Positions 33,976-43,200 of a stretch of 64,000 bases of DNA are shown in pieces; position 1 is the stretch's first letter; each line of letters opens with the position of its first letter. The notes under the pieces are model-generated. The model had not been told where the DNA came from. It ran no database searches and was given only the letters and a program-made list of their open reading frames with translations. Both the position numbers and the translations under genes were made by a program. Source of the stretch: Mesostigma viride. Its lineage: Eukaryota; Streptophyta; Mesostigmatophyceae; Mesostigmatales; Mesostigmataceae. Where the stretch lies: positions 1,956,564 through 2,020,563 of the forward strand of contig RPFO01000296.1 of assembly GCA_009746045.1 (NCBI GenBank), written 5' to 3'.

Positions 33976-34324
33976 AGAGTAATCAACCAGATTACACTGG
34001 AATTTCGCCCCTGTCTCAGAGTAATCAACCAGATTACACTGGAATTTCGCCCCTGTCTCAGAGTAATCAACCAGATTACACTGGAATTTCGCCCCTGTCT
34101 CAGAGTAATCAACCAGATTACACTGGAATTTCGCCCCTGTCTCAGAGTAATCAACCAGATTACACTGGAATTTCGCCCCTGTCTCAGAGTAATCAACCAG
34201 ATTACACTGGAATTTCGCCCCTGTCTCAGAGTAATCAACCAGATTACACTGGAATTTCGCCCCTGTCTCAGAGTAATCAACCAGATTACACTGGAATTTC
34301 GCCCCTGTCTCAGAGTAATCAACC
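33976..34324. repeat. 42-bp tandem iteron array (eight copies plus part)
   Basis: Eight identical 42-bp units run from 33976 to 34311, with a partial ninth to 34324. Each unit contains GTAATCAACCAGATTAC, a 6-bp inverted repeat (GTAATC/GATTAC) around AACCA. The 42-bp period equals four turns of B-DNA, so all dyads face the same side. The array lies directly upstream of the BRO-like gene. A function as operator, enhancer or replication origin is inferred. Confidence 0.92.
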
Positions 34325-34853
34325 GGACACCACTTTTATCGAGGAGGTCTCGATCCGTGGGAAAGATCTCGGATCTGCCTCGTCAGCTCCCGAAATATCT
34401 GAGTGACGTGTCACCCGCCTGAAATATCTGGTGGAGAACCTCTTTTGGGGCAGATTTCAGGTCGTGACGGGATGTCACAACCTCATTTGGGCCAGAATTC
34501 CAGTGGTTAACAATATTAACAACTGCGTTTTGGGCAAATTTCCAGATATAACTTAGCACTGCTTTTGGGAGATCTCGATCCGCGGGGAAGATCTCGGATC
34601 TGCCTCGTCAGCGTCCGAAAATATCTGTGTGACGCGGCATCCGCGCGAAATCTCTGACACGGTACCGAGATCTCTGACTCAGCACCCGAGATCTCCCAAC
34701 AGATTTCAGACCCTGCGTGACTTGGCGAAAGATCCACTCCTGCCTCGTCATCGAACGGGTATCCACGCGTGCAGGAAATATCGGACGCGCAAATAATCTC
34801 GGGCGTCGAGGTCAAAAGCCTTGCCACCCATTAACTCGCCACTCCCTCCGACC
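34325..34853. repeat. Non-coding accessory repeat block B
   Basis: No gene is seen. The words GGGAAGATCTCGGATCTGCC, CTCGTCAGC and CCGAAAATATCTG occur twice, around 34355-34410 and 34580-34630, in the same order. Between them (34420-34560) lie three looser copies of a motif with TTTTGGG(G/C)CAGATTTC-like sequence, which echoes the iteron words GGAATTTC and GATTAC. It forms the upstream region of the gene at 34854. Confidence 0.65.
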
Positions 34854-36053
34854 ATGGCCAGCGATCTGCAAGAAAACATGGGGCTTCCCACGGACTCCGA
34901 AGTAAAGCTCCAGTTTGAGGAGTGTTTTGTGCTGCTTCACACGGACAAGGAGTACCACTTTTTCAAGCTCAACCCCAAACTGCCTGACCAGGGCGTTTCG
35001 TTGGATATGGACGCCATCGTGCGGGTCCGCAAGATCGACTTGAAAATTAACGGGCTGGAGCTCCTTGCTGCTATTTCCAACGCCGGCGAGCACTACTTTC
35101 CTGACTTCATGGTCGACGAACGCGTGCTCAACTACATGCGCAAGACGGGGACAAAGTGCGAGGTGCACACTTTTTTTCCCGCCAAGTTTGAGCGTGGAAC
35201 TCACGTGGTGTCCAGGGATCTCGTTGACAAGTGCGTGTACGACCACGACAACGACAGCATGCCAGTGTGGATCCACCGCCTGCTCGCACAGAAGCTTGGG
35301 GAGTGGATCGACAACAAGCGGCATATTATTTGCACGAGTCTGACGAACATGATCGAAAATATGCACACTCAGCATGTCAGACTGGTTGACCCCCTGGGCA
35401 ACGTACCTTACGAGATGGGGCTGGAGTACGTCACGCCCCTGCATTCCCCCAAGGCATTTGAACCCAGGATCAGGGGGACACGCATCACCCCAGTCGCAGC
35501 CCTTGCGGCACTTTTCGGTGCGGCCTCTGATGCGTCCATCGTAAAGCCAGCACCAGCCAAGGGTGGCGCGCCAGGGCCTTCCCGCCCCGCACCGCGCGTG
35601 GAGCCGGCAGGTCGCGCATCCGTCAAGCCCTCTGATGCCAGGAGGCCAGCCGGTGCTGCTGTCGACGAGCCCGCTGATGCGCGAAAGGCGGACGATATGA
35701 TGCGCAAGAGGGTGTCTGCGCAGAGGCCGGAAGAGCCAGCGCGGTCTACCAGGGCGCGGGTCACCGAGGAAGACATGCAGAGGATGCATGTGGAGCTCCG
35801 GATGAAGGAGATGCAGCACCAGTCCGACAACATCATCAGACAATTGGACCTGGCATCGGAGCAGACTATGCGCATGATGCGGTTCGTGCACATGCTGGAC
35901 ATGATAAAGGTATTTTCAGCCGCGGAGGACACTCCCGGCCCCATCGAGATGGATGCGGAGGGAGCAGAGCGCACCAACGAACTGTTCAAGGCCACTTTCT
36001 TTGAGGCATTCGGGTTCAGTTCTGACTTTGTTGCCAGCTCACAGTTCAAGTAA
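34854..36053 (+). CDS. KilA-N-family-like protein with coiled C-terminus
   Basis: From ATG 34854, 399 residues. The N-terminal part aligns by eye with the protein at 32078: IVRVRKIDLKINGLELLAAISNAG and FPDFMVDERVLNYM, followed by VWIHRLLAQKLGEWIDNKRHI at the place of the KilA-N LAxW motif. Residues 220-300 are a Pro/Ala/Arg-rich linker and 300-360 a Met-rich coiled coil. Likely a DNA-binding accessory regulator. The preceding 530 bases are repeat block B. Confidence 0.65.
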   Translation: MASDLQENMGLPTDSEVKLQFEECFVLLHTDKEYHFFKLNPKLPDQGVSLDMDAIVRVRKIDLKINGLELLAAISNAGEHYFPDFMVDERVLNYMRKTGTKCEVHTFFPAKFERGTHVVSRDLVDKCVYDHDNDSMPVWIHRLLAQKLGEWIDNKRHIICTSLTNMIENMHTQHVRLVDPLGNVPYEMGLEYVTPLHSPKAFEPRIRGTRITPVAALAALFGAASDASIVKPAPAKGGAPGPSRPAPRVEPAGRASVKPSDARRPAGAAVDEPADARKADDMMRKRVSAQRPEEPARSTRARVTEEDMQRMHVELRMKEMQHQSDNIIRQLDLASEQTMRMMRFVHMLDMIKVFSAAEDTPGPIEMDAEGAERTNELFKATFFEAFGFSSDFVASSQFK

Positions 36054-36115
36054 CTTTGCCAGGTCACACCTTACCTATTTTTGGAATAAAATTTACATTC
36101 TCGTGTATTGTACAT

Positions 36116-36445
36116 ATGACAAGCATGGACTCATCGGTAGCTAATGATGCACTTTCGTCTATCTCGGCACTGTTTTCCACCCTCGTCCCATTCGTCCTTC
36201 TCACGGACTTTCCGATAGAGGTGCCTCTGGTGAAATCGCTGATAGTGTTCGGAGGCGTTTACAGGGCCGTTCCAAAAATCGACGTGTCCATATTGATAAC
36301 GGCCGTGTTCTTTCTCATCCAGACCATATTGCCAGACATAAAGAACCGACTCGTCCCCGCGGTCAACACGAACCTAGCGCCCGGACAGGGACAGAGCCAG
36401 CCCAATGGCAACGTTCAGCGACCTGCCGCTCGATCTGGTAGATAA
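36116..36445 (+). CDS. Small membrane protein
   Basis: From ATG 36116, 109 residues, with hydrophobic helices at ALFSTLVPFVLLTDF, LVKSLIVFGGVYRAV and SILITAVFFLIQTIL, then a Gln/Pro/Asn-rich tail. An ATG three codons later is also possible. The gene overlaps the F-box gene start by 41 bases. Family unknown. Confidence 0.65.
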   Translation: MTSMDSSVANDALSSISALFSTLVPFVLLTDFPIEVPLVKSLIVFGGVYRAVPKIDVSILITAVFFLIQTILPDIKNRLVPAVNTNLAPGQGQSQPNGNVQRPAARSGR

Positions 36446-37361
36446 AATATTCAGCGAGTTGACGGCGGCCGATGTTTGCAAGGCCCGCGTGTCCAGGGAA
36501 ACGAACCAGGTGTTCGAGGAGTATTTCTCAGGCGTGCAGTTTTTGACCCAAGTCCCGAACGACCCGCGCTTCCATATCCCGGACGATGGAGTGATGTACG
36601 TGGTCGGACAGGTGACAGGGTACATCAAGACGCACGGTCTCAAGCACGTGTTAGAGAACTTGCGCAAGGTGGAGAACAGGTACTACACGATCCAGGGAGG
36701 GGATGAGAACCATGTGAGGTACGTGGTCGCCGTGATCAATCACTTGTTCCCCTGGACCCCCACTGGCGATCGGATCACGATCGGCACCTCGCAAGACGTC
36801 TACTCCATCCCCGCGAGCATGGCGGACTCCGGGCACAGGCACCTGTCCCCCCACGCGGCAGACGGTCTGAGGAAACTGCAAGAGGTTCTGTGGAGCGGCG
36901 TGAGACCGCCCAAGGGGTACGCGTCCGGTGTGCGGTCGTACGTGGCGCCGGACGATTACAAGCAGTACGCGCACATGATCGCCTACTTCCCTTCCCTGTG
37001 CGACGGCGGACGGCGCGTGGTGTTCTGCATAGACAGCATGTACCGAATGTGGGGTGTCATCCCCAGCACCTCATTTTTCAACGTGAAGGACGTGGCGGTC
37101 ACGGTGGACCGTCACGGGGACGCGTACGTTACCCAGGCATGGAACGAGGCGTTCGACCTCGAGCTCACTTATTTCAGCAACGACCCCCTGGCCACTATGG
37201 CCAGGTGGACTCGCGCACAGCGCTGCCTCTTCTGCAATCGCTGGTTGCAGAACCCGCTCGACAGGTACAGGGGCGGCGGTAGCGGTTGCCGCAGTAGGTA
37301 CGCGAGGGGTATGAACCGGTTCACCCGGCCTGCAAACTCTCTCGTGGAGGTGGATATATGA
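36405..37361 (+). CDS. F-box protein
   Basis: The 318-residue protein starts with FSDLPLDLVDKIFSELTAADVCKARVSRETNQVF (about 4-37), a clear F-box: L-P-x-D-L-xx-x-I-F followed by L...D...C+.V.+. F-box proteins plug substrates into SCF ubiquitin ligases; giant viruses carry many. The remainder has no recognised repeat domain; a Cys/Trp-rich part near the C-terminus (RCLFCNRWLQNP) precedes an Arg/Gly-rich stretch. Confidence 0.82.
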   Translation: MATFSDLPLDLVDKIFSELTAADVCKARVSRETNQVFEEYFSGVQFLTQVPNDPRFHIPDDGVMYVVGQVTGYIKTHGLKHVLENLRKVENRYYTIQGGDENHVRYVVAVINHLFPWTPTGDRITIGTSQDVYSIPASMADSGHRHLSPHAADGLRKLQEVLWSGVRPPKGYASGVRSYVAPDDYKQYAHMIAYFPSLCDGGRRVVFCIDSMYRMWGVIPSTSFFNVKDVAVTVDRHGDAYVTQAWNEAFDLELTYFSNDPLATMARWTRAQRCLFCNRWLQNPLDRYRGGGSGCRSRYARGMNRFTRPANSLVEVDI

Positions 37362-37409
37362 GTGCGGTCGTCCTTCGCACAAATAAATGTGTGCGTATCG
37401 TAGCGGTCC

Positions 37410-38111
37410 ATGACGTATCAATTCATGAAAACCGGATTGATGGGTCCTTCACCTACCTTCGCCCTGAGCGAGGCGGGCAAGAAGACGATCGACGCGTTGA
37501 TATGCAACCTGCTGACCGTGGCCTGCGACAGGGCTGGGGTTTTCGTGATGCACAACTCGGACCTCGTGCGCGAGAGACACATCATAAACATTTTATACTC
37601 GGCGCTGATGGCTGAGACCATCACGTACATGGAGCGCCCGTCGCTGGAGGAGGAGGTGGCCGCGGTCAAGGCCCTCATCGAGGAGGGCGATAAGATAGAT
37701 GAAGAGGAGGAAGAGGAGGAAGAGGAGGAGGAAGAGGAGGAGGAAGAGGAGGAGGAAGAGGAGGAGGAAGAGGAGGAGGAAGAGGAGGATGAAGAGGATG
37801 AGGACGAAGACGCGGAATCTGACACGGGGTCGGTGGAGACGGACGCGCAGGGTCTGCCTATGCCCTCGTGCACCTGCGCGAGCTGTGCGGACATGATAAC
37901 GGCCCGGGCGCGGTGGGACAAGTGGCAACCCGCCGACCCGCTGCTGATAAACCTAAAAAACAGCATACCTAAGATCGGGGAGATTGCGTTCATGAGCATG
38001 CTCGAAGATGACGACGACGATGATGATGATGACGATGATGATGATGATGATGATGCTGATGATGATGATGATGATGATGATGCCATGGATGAAGACACAA
38101 ATGAAAGTTAA
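37410..38111 (+). CDS. Acidic protein with possible histone-fold-like N-terminus
   Basis: The 233-residue protein has an ordered N-terminal 95 residues: SEAGKKTIDALICNLLTVAC, DRAGVFVMHNSDL, ERHIINILYSALMAE. The long helix, loop, short helix pattern resembles a histone fold (H2B-like alpha2-L2-alpha3), but this is a weak visual match. A poly-Glu run (about 97-130), a Cys-containing segment (PSCTCASCADMI, about 149-160) and a poly-Asp run (about 195-228) follow. The acidic tails are encoded by GAGGAG- and GATGAT-type simple repeats. It could be a chromatin-interacting or histone-chaperone-like protein. Confidence 0.65.
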   Translation: MTYQFMKTGLMGPSPTFALSEAGKKTIDALICNLLTVACDRAGVFVMHNSDLVRERHIINILYSALMAETITYMERPSLEEEVAAVKALIEEGDKIDEEEEEEEEEEEEEEEEEEEEEEEEEEEEEDEEDEDEDAESDTGSVETDAQGLPMPSCTCASCADMITARARWDKWQPADPLLINLKNSIPKIGEIAFMSMLEDDDDDDDDDDDDDDDDADDDDDDDDAMDEDTNES

Positions 38112-38119
38112 ATCAATAT

Positions 38120-38866
38120 TTATTCCGTATTAATAGAAAAAATGCACGCGTCGTGTTGCGCGCACCCGCACTGACACGACGACGGGAAAAAGGTCTTGCC
38201 TTGCTCCGACAAGTTCCATCGCAGCATGTTGTTATCATTGCACATGGTCCACACGCCCATCTTCTTGCGCACGTTGTTGATCAGGTTGATGCACGGGTAC
38301 GCGCCGAACACGCACGATTCCTCGTGCTCCTTTATGGAAGCCAGGGTGCCTAGAACCCTGCACCCGTCGCTTTCTAGGAAGTACTTGCAGGGGAAGCACT
38401 CGCACTCCTTCTTGTGCTCCCCCAAGTCCTTCCTGAACACCATCTTTTGGCATCCGTACGCGCGGTTGGGACACGCCAGCTGTTGAAATCCACACGTCGG
38501 CGCGTGCGCGCGGAGATACGAGTGGGTCCCGGTGACTGGGCACCCGGTTATGTGGTGCGTGCATCTCCTTATCAAGTCCATCGTGAGAGCCCCCACCTTG
38601 ACGTTGGGACGGTACAGGTAGCGGTGCCACGGCCCCCTGCACAGGATGCACTTCCCCACCGCGGACGCCGACGGACCGCCTCTGTCTTTTTGACGCGTTA
38701 TGAGTTCGTTCATGCACGGGTTCCTGCACACCATGGCCTCGCACTTCCCGTCCTGAACGCGCGTGGTGCACTCGATTACGACAGGGTCGTTGAGGGCGTT
38801 CAGACATATAGGACAGGTCAAGTCCTCCGGACTCACGTATATCCTCTGCCCGTCCACCAGGTCCAT
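38120..38866 (-). CDS. RING finger protein with TRAF-type zinc fingers
   Basis: The 248-residue protein has an N-terminal RING: CPICLNAL, then CTTRVQDGKCEAMVCRNPC and a CILCRGPW end (residues 18-80). TRAF/SIAH-type zinc fingers follow: RCTHHITGCPVTGTHSYLRAHAPTC, CPNRAYGCQKMVFRKDLGEHKKEC and a third with KEHEESC. This is the architecture of TRAF- or SIAH-like E3 ubiquitin ligases. It probably ubiquitinates host or viral proteins, complementing the F-box protein upstream. No MATH or SINA C-domain is visible. Confidence 0.85.
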   Translation of the reverse strand: MDLVDGQRIYVSPEDLTCPICLNALNDPVVIECTTRVQDGKCEAMVCRNPCMNELITRQKDRGGPSASAVGKCILCRGPWHRYLYRPNVKVGALTMDLIRRCTHHITGCPVTGTHSYLRAHAPTCGFQQLACPNRAYGCQKMVFRKDLGEHKKECECFPCKYFLESDGCRVLGTLASIKEHEESCVFGAYPCINLINNVRKKMGVWTMCNDNNMLRWNLSEQGKTFFPSSCQCGCAQHDACIFSINTE

Positions 38867-39008
38867 GGCGTCCGGAGACGCACCCTCACCAATAAGGGGA
38901 GAAGATGTGTATCTGGTCCCTTACGCTCTGGGCGTGATAAACGCGTACGGGAGCTTTTTGGACCACCCGGAGCTGGGGGTGGGCTATTTCGTGCGCGACG
39001 TCAGGTGA
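38865..39008 (+). CDS. Short ORF, possible first exon
   Basis: A 47-codon frame starts at ATG 38865, overlapping the ATG of the divergent RING gene. The peptide (GEDVYLVPYALGVINAYGSF) looks protein-like and nothing else codes here. The stop lies in CAG|GTGAGA, which resembles the reductase gene's 5' splice sites, so this may be an exon whose continuation lies downstream. Uncertain. Confidence 0.35.
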   Translation: MASGDAPSPIRGEDVYLVPYALGVINAYGSFLDHPELGVGYFVRDVR

Positions 39009-39010
39009 GA

Positions 39011-39475
39011 TTACTCTGGATCCTCGTCCGCTTCGTCCTCCTCGTCGTCCCGCACCTCCCCTTCCTCGACCGGCTCGTCCTGCGCCTTGTTGACCTTCTT
39101 CTTCTGCCTCTTGAGCCGGTTCACCTGCTCCCCGTCCCCTCCCACGTTGTTTATATACTCCCAGCACTCTTGCGCCCTGTCCTCGTTCCCTTCGAAGAAG
39201 GAGGCGAGTCGCTGCAGGTAGTCCGCCTTCTTGAGCGCCGCCTTCTTCCTCGCGCTCTTTACCACCAGCCTGTCCTGCGTGCCCGAGATGTTGCAGGCGT
39301 CCACGCCGGCGGACACCATGCTCTCGATGATGTTCCCCTCCAACTCCTTCCTGCGCTTCCTCAGAGGCAGCAACTCCTTGGTGGCCCTCTTCATCGCGTC
39401 ATCGATCTCGATGTACTCTGACGTCATGGTCCGCATGTTGCGCTTCCAATCGTCCACCACGATCGCGGTGTCCAT
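39011..39475 (-). CDS. Helical protein with acidic tail
   Basis: The 154-residue protein is almost entirely helical: residues 15-60 look like a coiled coil (DDAMKRATKELLPLRKRRKELE), then a short beta part (NISGTQDRLVVKSARKKA), another helix and an acidic C-terminus. I recall small giant-virus proteins of this general shape but cannot assign a name. Function unknown. Confidence 0.7.
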   Translation of the reverse strand: MDTAIVVDDWKRNMRTMTSEYIEIDDAMKRATKELLPLRKRRKELEGNIIESMVSAGVDACNISGTQDRLVVKSARKKAALKKADYLQRLASFFEGNEDRAQECWEYINNVGGDGEQVNRLKRQKKKVNKAQDEPVEEGEVRDDEEDEADEDPE

Positions 39476-39548
39476 CGTGCAGGTCGGGGGTCGTCCTACT
39501 TGATAGCGGCGACCTTAATTTGCCCTCTATAAACGCACAGCCGCACGG

Positions 39549-40199
39549 TTACAATCCGGACACGCCGATCGAGCCCGGGGCGCCCCACACGTTGGCGCTC
39601 GCCGTGGAGCCCGCCTCTCCCCAGATGCCCATCGAGGAGGCGGACGTCACTGTGGGGTAGCCGTAGATGCCCCCGCCGCCCAGATCGATGGACTGGGTCG
39701 GAAGGGTGAACCTGGGGTCCATCAGGAAGGTGTTGTCCGTGATCATCTGCCCGAACGCGCCCCGTGTGGCGATGCCGATCGTGCCCCAGTTGTCGGTGCT
39801 CACGGGGGCCGGGATGTACGGCCGCAGAACCTGGATGTCCTGCACGGGGAAGTCCTTGGAGTTGGAGGTTATGAACCCTACTCCCACCTTGTGGTCGTCG
39901 AGCGTGGCCCCCACCACGTCCTCTGGCCTCGGTAGCCGATCGGCCCCGAATTGCATCTGGCTGTCGAACGTGCTTCCGTAGTCCAGCCCCATCCCCCTGG
40001 CCCTGGTGTCGATATTGAACACGTCGTAGGCACTGGACGGCACGACGACCGTCTCGGTGCCGAGCGTGTCGGCCATGGAGGAAGTGAGACTCTGATACGC
40101 CTCGTCTCCGCATATGGTGTCGTAGACGTCCGGCCTGGATGTGACGCCGATGTACTCTTCGCTAGTGCTGATGATCGGGTTGCAACGTGATCCCATCAT
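39549..40199 (-). CDS. Hypothetical protein
   Basis: From ATG 40199 (MMGSRCNPII), 216 residues. The C-terminal half is Gly/Ser/Thr-rich (GGGGIYGYPTVTSASSMGIWG), suggesting a structural protein. No TM segment. Family unknown. Confidence 0.7.
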   Translation of the reverse strand: MMGSRCNPIISTSEEYIGVTSRPDVYDTICGDEAYQSLTSSMADTLGTETVVVPSSAYDVFNIDTRARGMGLDYGSTFDSQMQFGADRLPRPEDVVGATLDDHKVGVGFITSNSKDFPVQDIQVLRPYIPAPVSTDNWGTIGIATRGAFGQMITDNTFLMDPRFTLPTQSIDLGGGGIYGYPTVTSASSMGIWGEAGSTASANVWGAPGSIGVSGL

Positions 40200-40232
40200 G
40201 GTCGTGCCTTTGACATACAATACCGAAAGAAA

Positions 40233-43200
40233 TTAATATCCGCTTTCCTCCCGCCATTTATTGTACATCTCAAACGACCTCTTCAGCTTGTCCCAGTCGT
40301 TTTCTTTGGTCTTGGCTTGAGCGTGTTCCGGCCGGCGTCTCACCGCCTCCTCCACGTTTCTGAGGTCAATTTCATCCAGCAACAAGGGTTTACCGGTCAC
40401 TGGGTTGTCTTCTTGGCACTTGCGAGAGGGGCGGCAGCTCTTTTTGCGGACCCTGTATTTCTCGTTGTAGTCCACGATCGCCTTCATGGCTTTCGCCGCG
40501 GCTTTTACCGCGTCCCTCGTTTCCTTTTCGATGAGGTTGTCCAGTTTCGCTTTGGCCCCGCTCACGTTCCTGGCCACTTGCTGGTACAGGTACAACTTGT
40601 ACGAGTAGTCCATCTTGTTGTCCTCCTCGGGTTCGAACGTCTGCCCCTCCAAAACGGTGCTGCCGTCGTAGGTCCACGCGATCTCCTCGCGAGGGTATAT
40701 GGGGTTTATCGCCCTCAGACCCTGCCACCCATCTCCGAATTTCGCGTTGGGGTAGAAGTTTTTCCCCGTCCTCGGGTCCACCGCCCCTCGCGGATCGTTA
40801 GACACGTGCAGATACGTCCAGGGATACACAACGCCCACGTTTAGGGGGTCAAATGTCTGCCCGTCCTTCGTGCCAAAGCCGATGCCGCCGTGCCCGCCGT
40901 CCACGAGCAGCGGGTATATGCGCTCTGGGACGTTGTAGGTGTGGCTGATAAACTTATCGTTCTCGCCGATAGCCACCACGACATTCTTGCGCAGTACCTT
41001 CAGCGGTTCGTCATCGTCTTCCGCGTCTTTGCCCTTTGCCTTCTTGTAACGGGGGTCGAACGTTCCCAGAATGCGGCCAGTGTACAACCCGAGAAACTTC
41101 CCAGCCGGAATGAACTGGTCCGCGTACAACCCCAGCTCGTCGATTCCGAACCCCTTAAGCAACCTGCTCTTCGCCACCAGCAGCCAGTCCACAAAGTCGC
41201 CCTTGCGGTCAAACTTCACCTGCACCTTGAGCCCTCCCGGCACTCTTACGTATTGCACGTCCACGATGTCCGCGTCCATCGGCGACCAGTGGTAGTTCAC
41301 CGGTATGCCCCTGTTTTCAGGCATGGCCGTGAATTGCTTGATCGACTCGTTCGCCTCCTCCATCGACGTGGGGGGGTGGGGCTGCTTCATCTTGTGGGCC
41401 TCCTTGCCCTTGCCCTTGCCGCGCGGGGCAGGCGCGTACGTCTTGGTGTGCACCTCGACGGGGCGGCGCGGGTCCGAGTCGCGCGGGTCGTCGGGCCCGT
41501 TGTAGGCCACTATTTCCTTCTCCAGGCGCTTTCTGAACGCGTCATCGCTCAAATCCTCGGGAGTCAGGATGCCGGACAGTTTCCGTTCGCGCGCGTTCTG
41601 CATGTGCTCGTTCATGACGTCCACCGCGCCGGTCACGTTGTACAGCTCTTCCAGCGCGCGCACCGCGTCCTCCTCGTTCGCACTCGTCTTCGCCGCCTCG
41701 TCCGCCTTGTTAGCATCAACCGCGGACTGGGTTATCAAGGCCTCGAAATGTATCCGCGGACGGTCGTGCCAGATGTAGACGGGCTTGTTTTCTTCCGACC
41801 CCCGCTTTCCTTTCTTCATGATTTTCCTCCATTCCGCCATCGGCGCTCCGGGGAAGTATTCCATCGTCACGTTGTATTCGTCCTTCGTGCCCGGCTTCTG
41901 ATTGTGTATACTGACGCTGCAGATGTCCGTTTTGGTGTGGAACGCCACAACTGCCATCATTTCGTCGTTGGCAAACTTGCCCATTCTCAACCGAGCGTCC
42001 ATTTCGTCCCTCCACTTCTTGTACGCTTTATCATCTGCAAAGTCTCCATCCAAGTTGTATATATCGTAGGGGTTACTCCTGTCAAAGTAACCGCGACCGT
42101 TATTATCAACAACCCCCTTGATCTCTTTTTTTAATGCTTCCACTTTGGACTTCAATTCCGCCTGCGTGATTTGCTTGTTTTCTTGGAAGGCCTTGCTCTC
42201 CAGGAACGAATACCAGAAGCAATTGCCGTCACCCAACGAACCACGTTTAAAGGCTATCTTGTCCCCGTAAAGGCGTTCGTCCAATCGCGGGTAGTTGTAC
42301 GTGAAGTCAACGTCCACCCATTTGTCCATCCGCCACGGGTGGTAGGTATCCCCGCTACTACACGGCGTGGTCTTCACGAATAAGTTGTTCTGAAATGCGG
42401 GAATTGGCACGGAAGGCATGATTATAACGTCTTCATCGTCGCTCAGGTCGATCGCGCTATCGACGGTGCTGCCCCGGACAGCAGGTGGTTTACCTGCGCT
42501 CTTGCCTTTCGAGTGGTCATCCCCGCTCAGGTCGATCGCGCTATCGACGGTGCTGCCCCGGGCACTCTTGCCTTTTGAGTGGTCATCCCCGCTCAGGTCG
42601 ATCGCGCTATCGACGGTGCTGCCCCGGACAGCAGGTGGTTTACCTGCGCTCTTGCCTTTCGAGTGGTCATCCCCGCTCAGGTCGATCGCGCTATCGACGG
42701 TGCTGCCCCGGACAGCACCCTTGCCTTCCCCCCCCTTCGCCCCCTTGTCTTCCTCGTCCCCGCTCAATCCCAGGATGTCCACATAGCTATCCCCGCTGCC
42801 ACTCTGCGTGCTCTCGAGACGCTCCACACTCTTCTCCACGCCCGCCTGACCCCGCGCTTCTTTCATAGCCTCCAGCTGCTCCTCGACCGTCTCCGGCTCT
42901 ACCGCACCGCCCGCCTCGTTGGCAGCGACGTCGGACTCGGCGATCAAAGGCTCGAAATGATCACCCTCGTGAAAGATGTACACCGGCTTATTCGCCTCCG
43001 ACCCGCCGTGCTCGCCTCTCTGTTGCCTGCCCTCCCATTCCTTCCTCGTGACGCCGGGGAATAGCTGTACGCCCACTCGGTACTGGTCACGGTCGTCCTT
43101 TTCCTGGCCCATCGCGTTCAGGACGTAAATGTCCGTTTTTGTGTGGAAGGCGACGACCGCTATCACCGCGTCAAGAGCGGACACCCTGTCCCTCAGCTGT

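Noticed and set aside
33960-34322. N-terminal extension of the BRO-like frame with eight peptide repeats
   Set aside because: The 42-bp repeat has no stop in any frame, so it stays open by chance; both strands show equivalent repeat peptides. The ATG at 33959 is a better start.
33976-34324. CRISPR array
   Set aside because: The 42-bp units are direct tandem repeats with no unique spacers, and no cas-like gene is near.
37418-38098. Serine-rich ORF opposite the acidic gene
   Set aside because: Poly-Ser is the antisense reading of GAG and GAT repeats.
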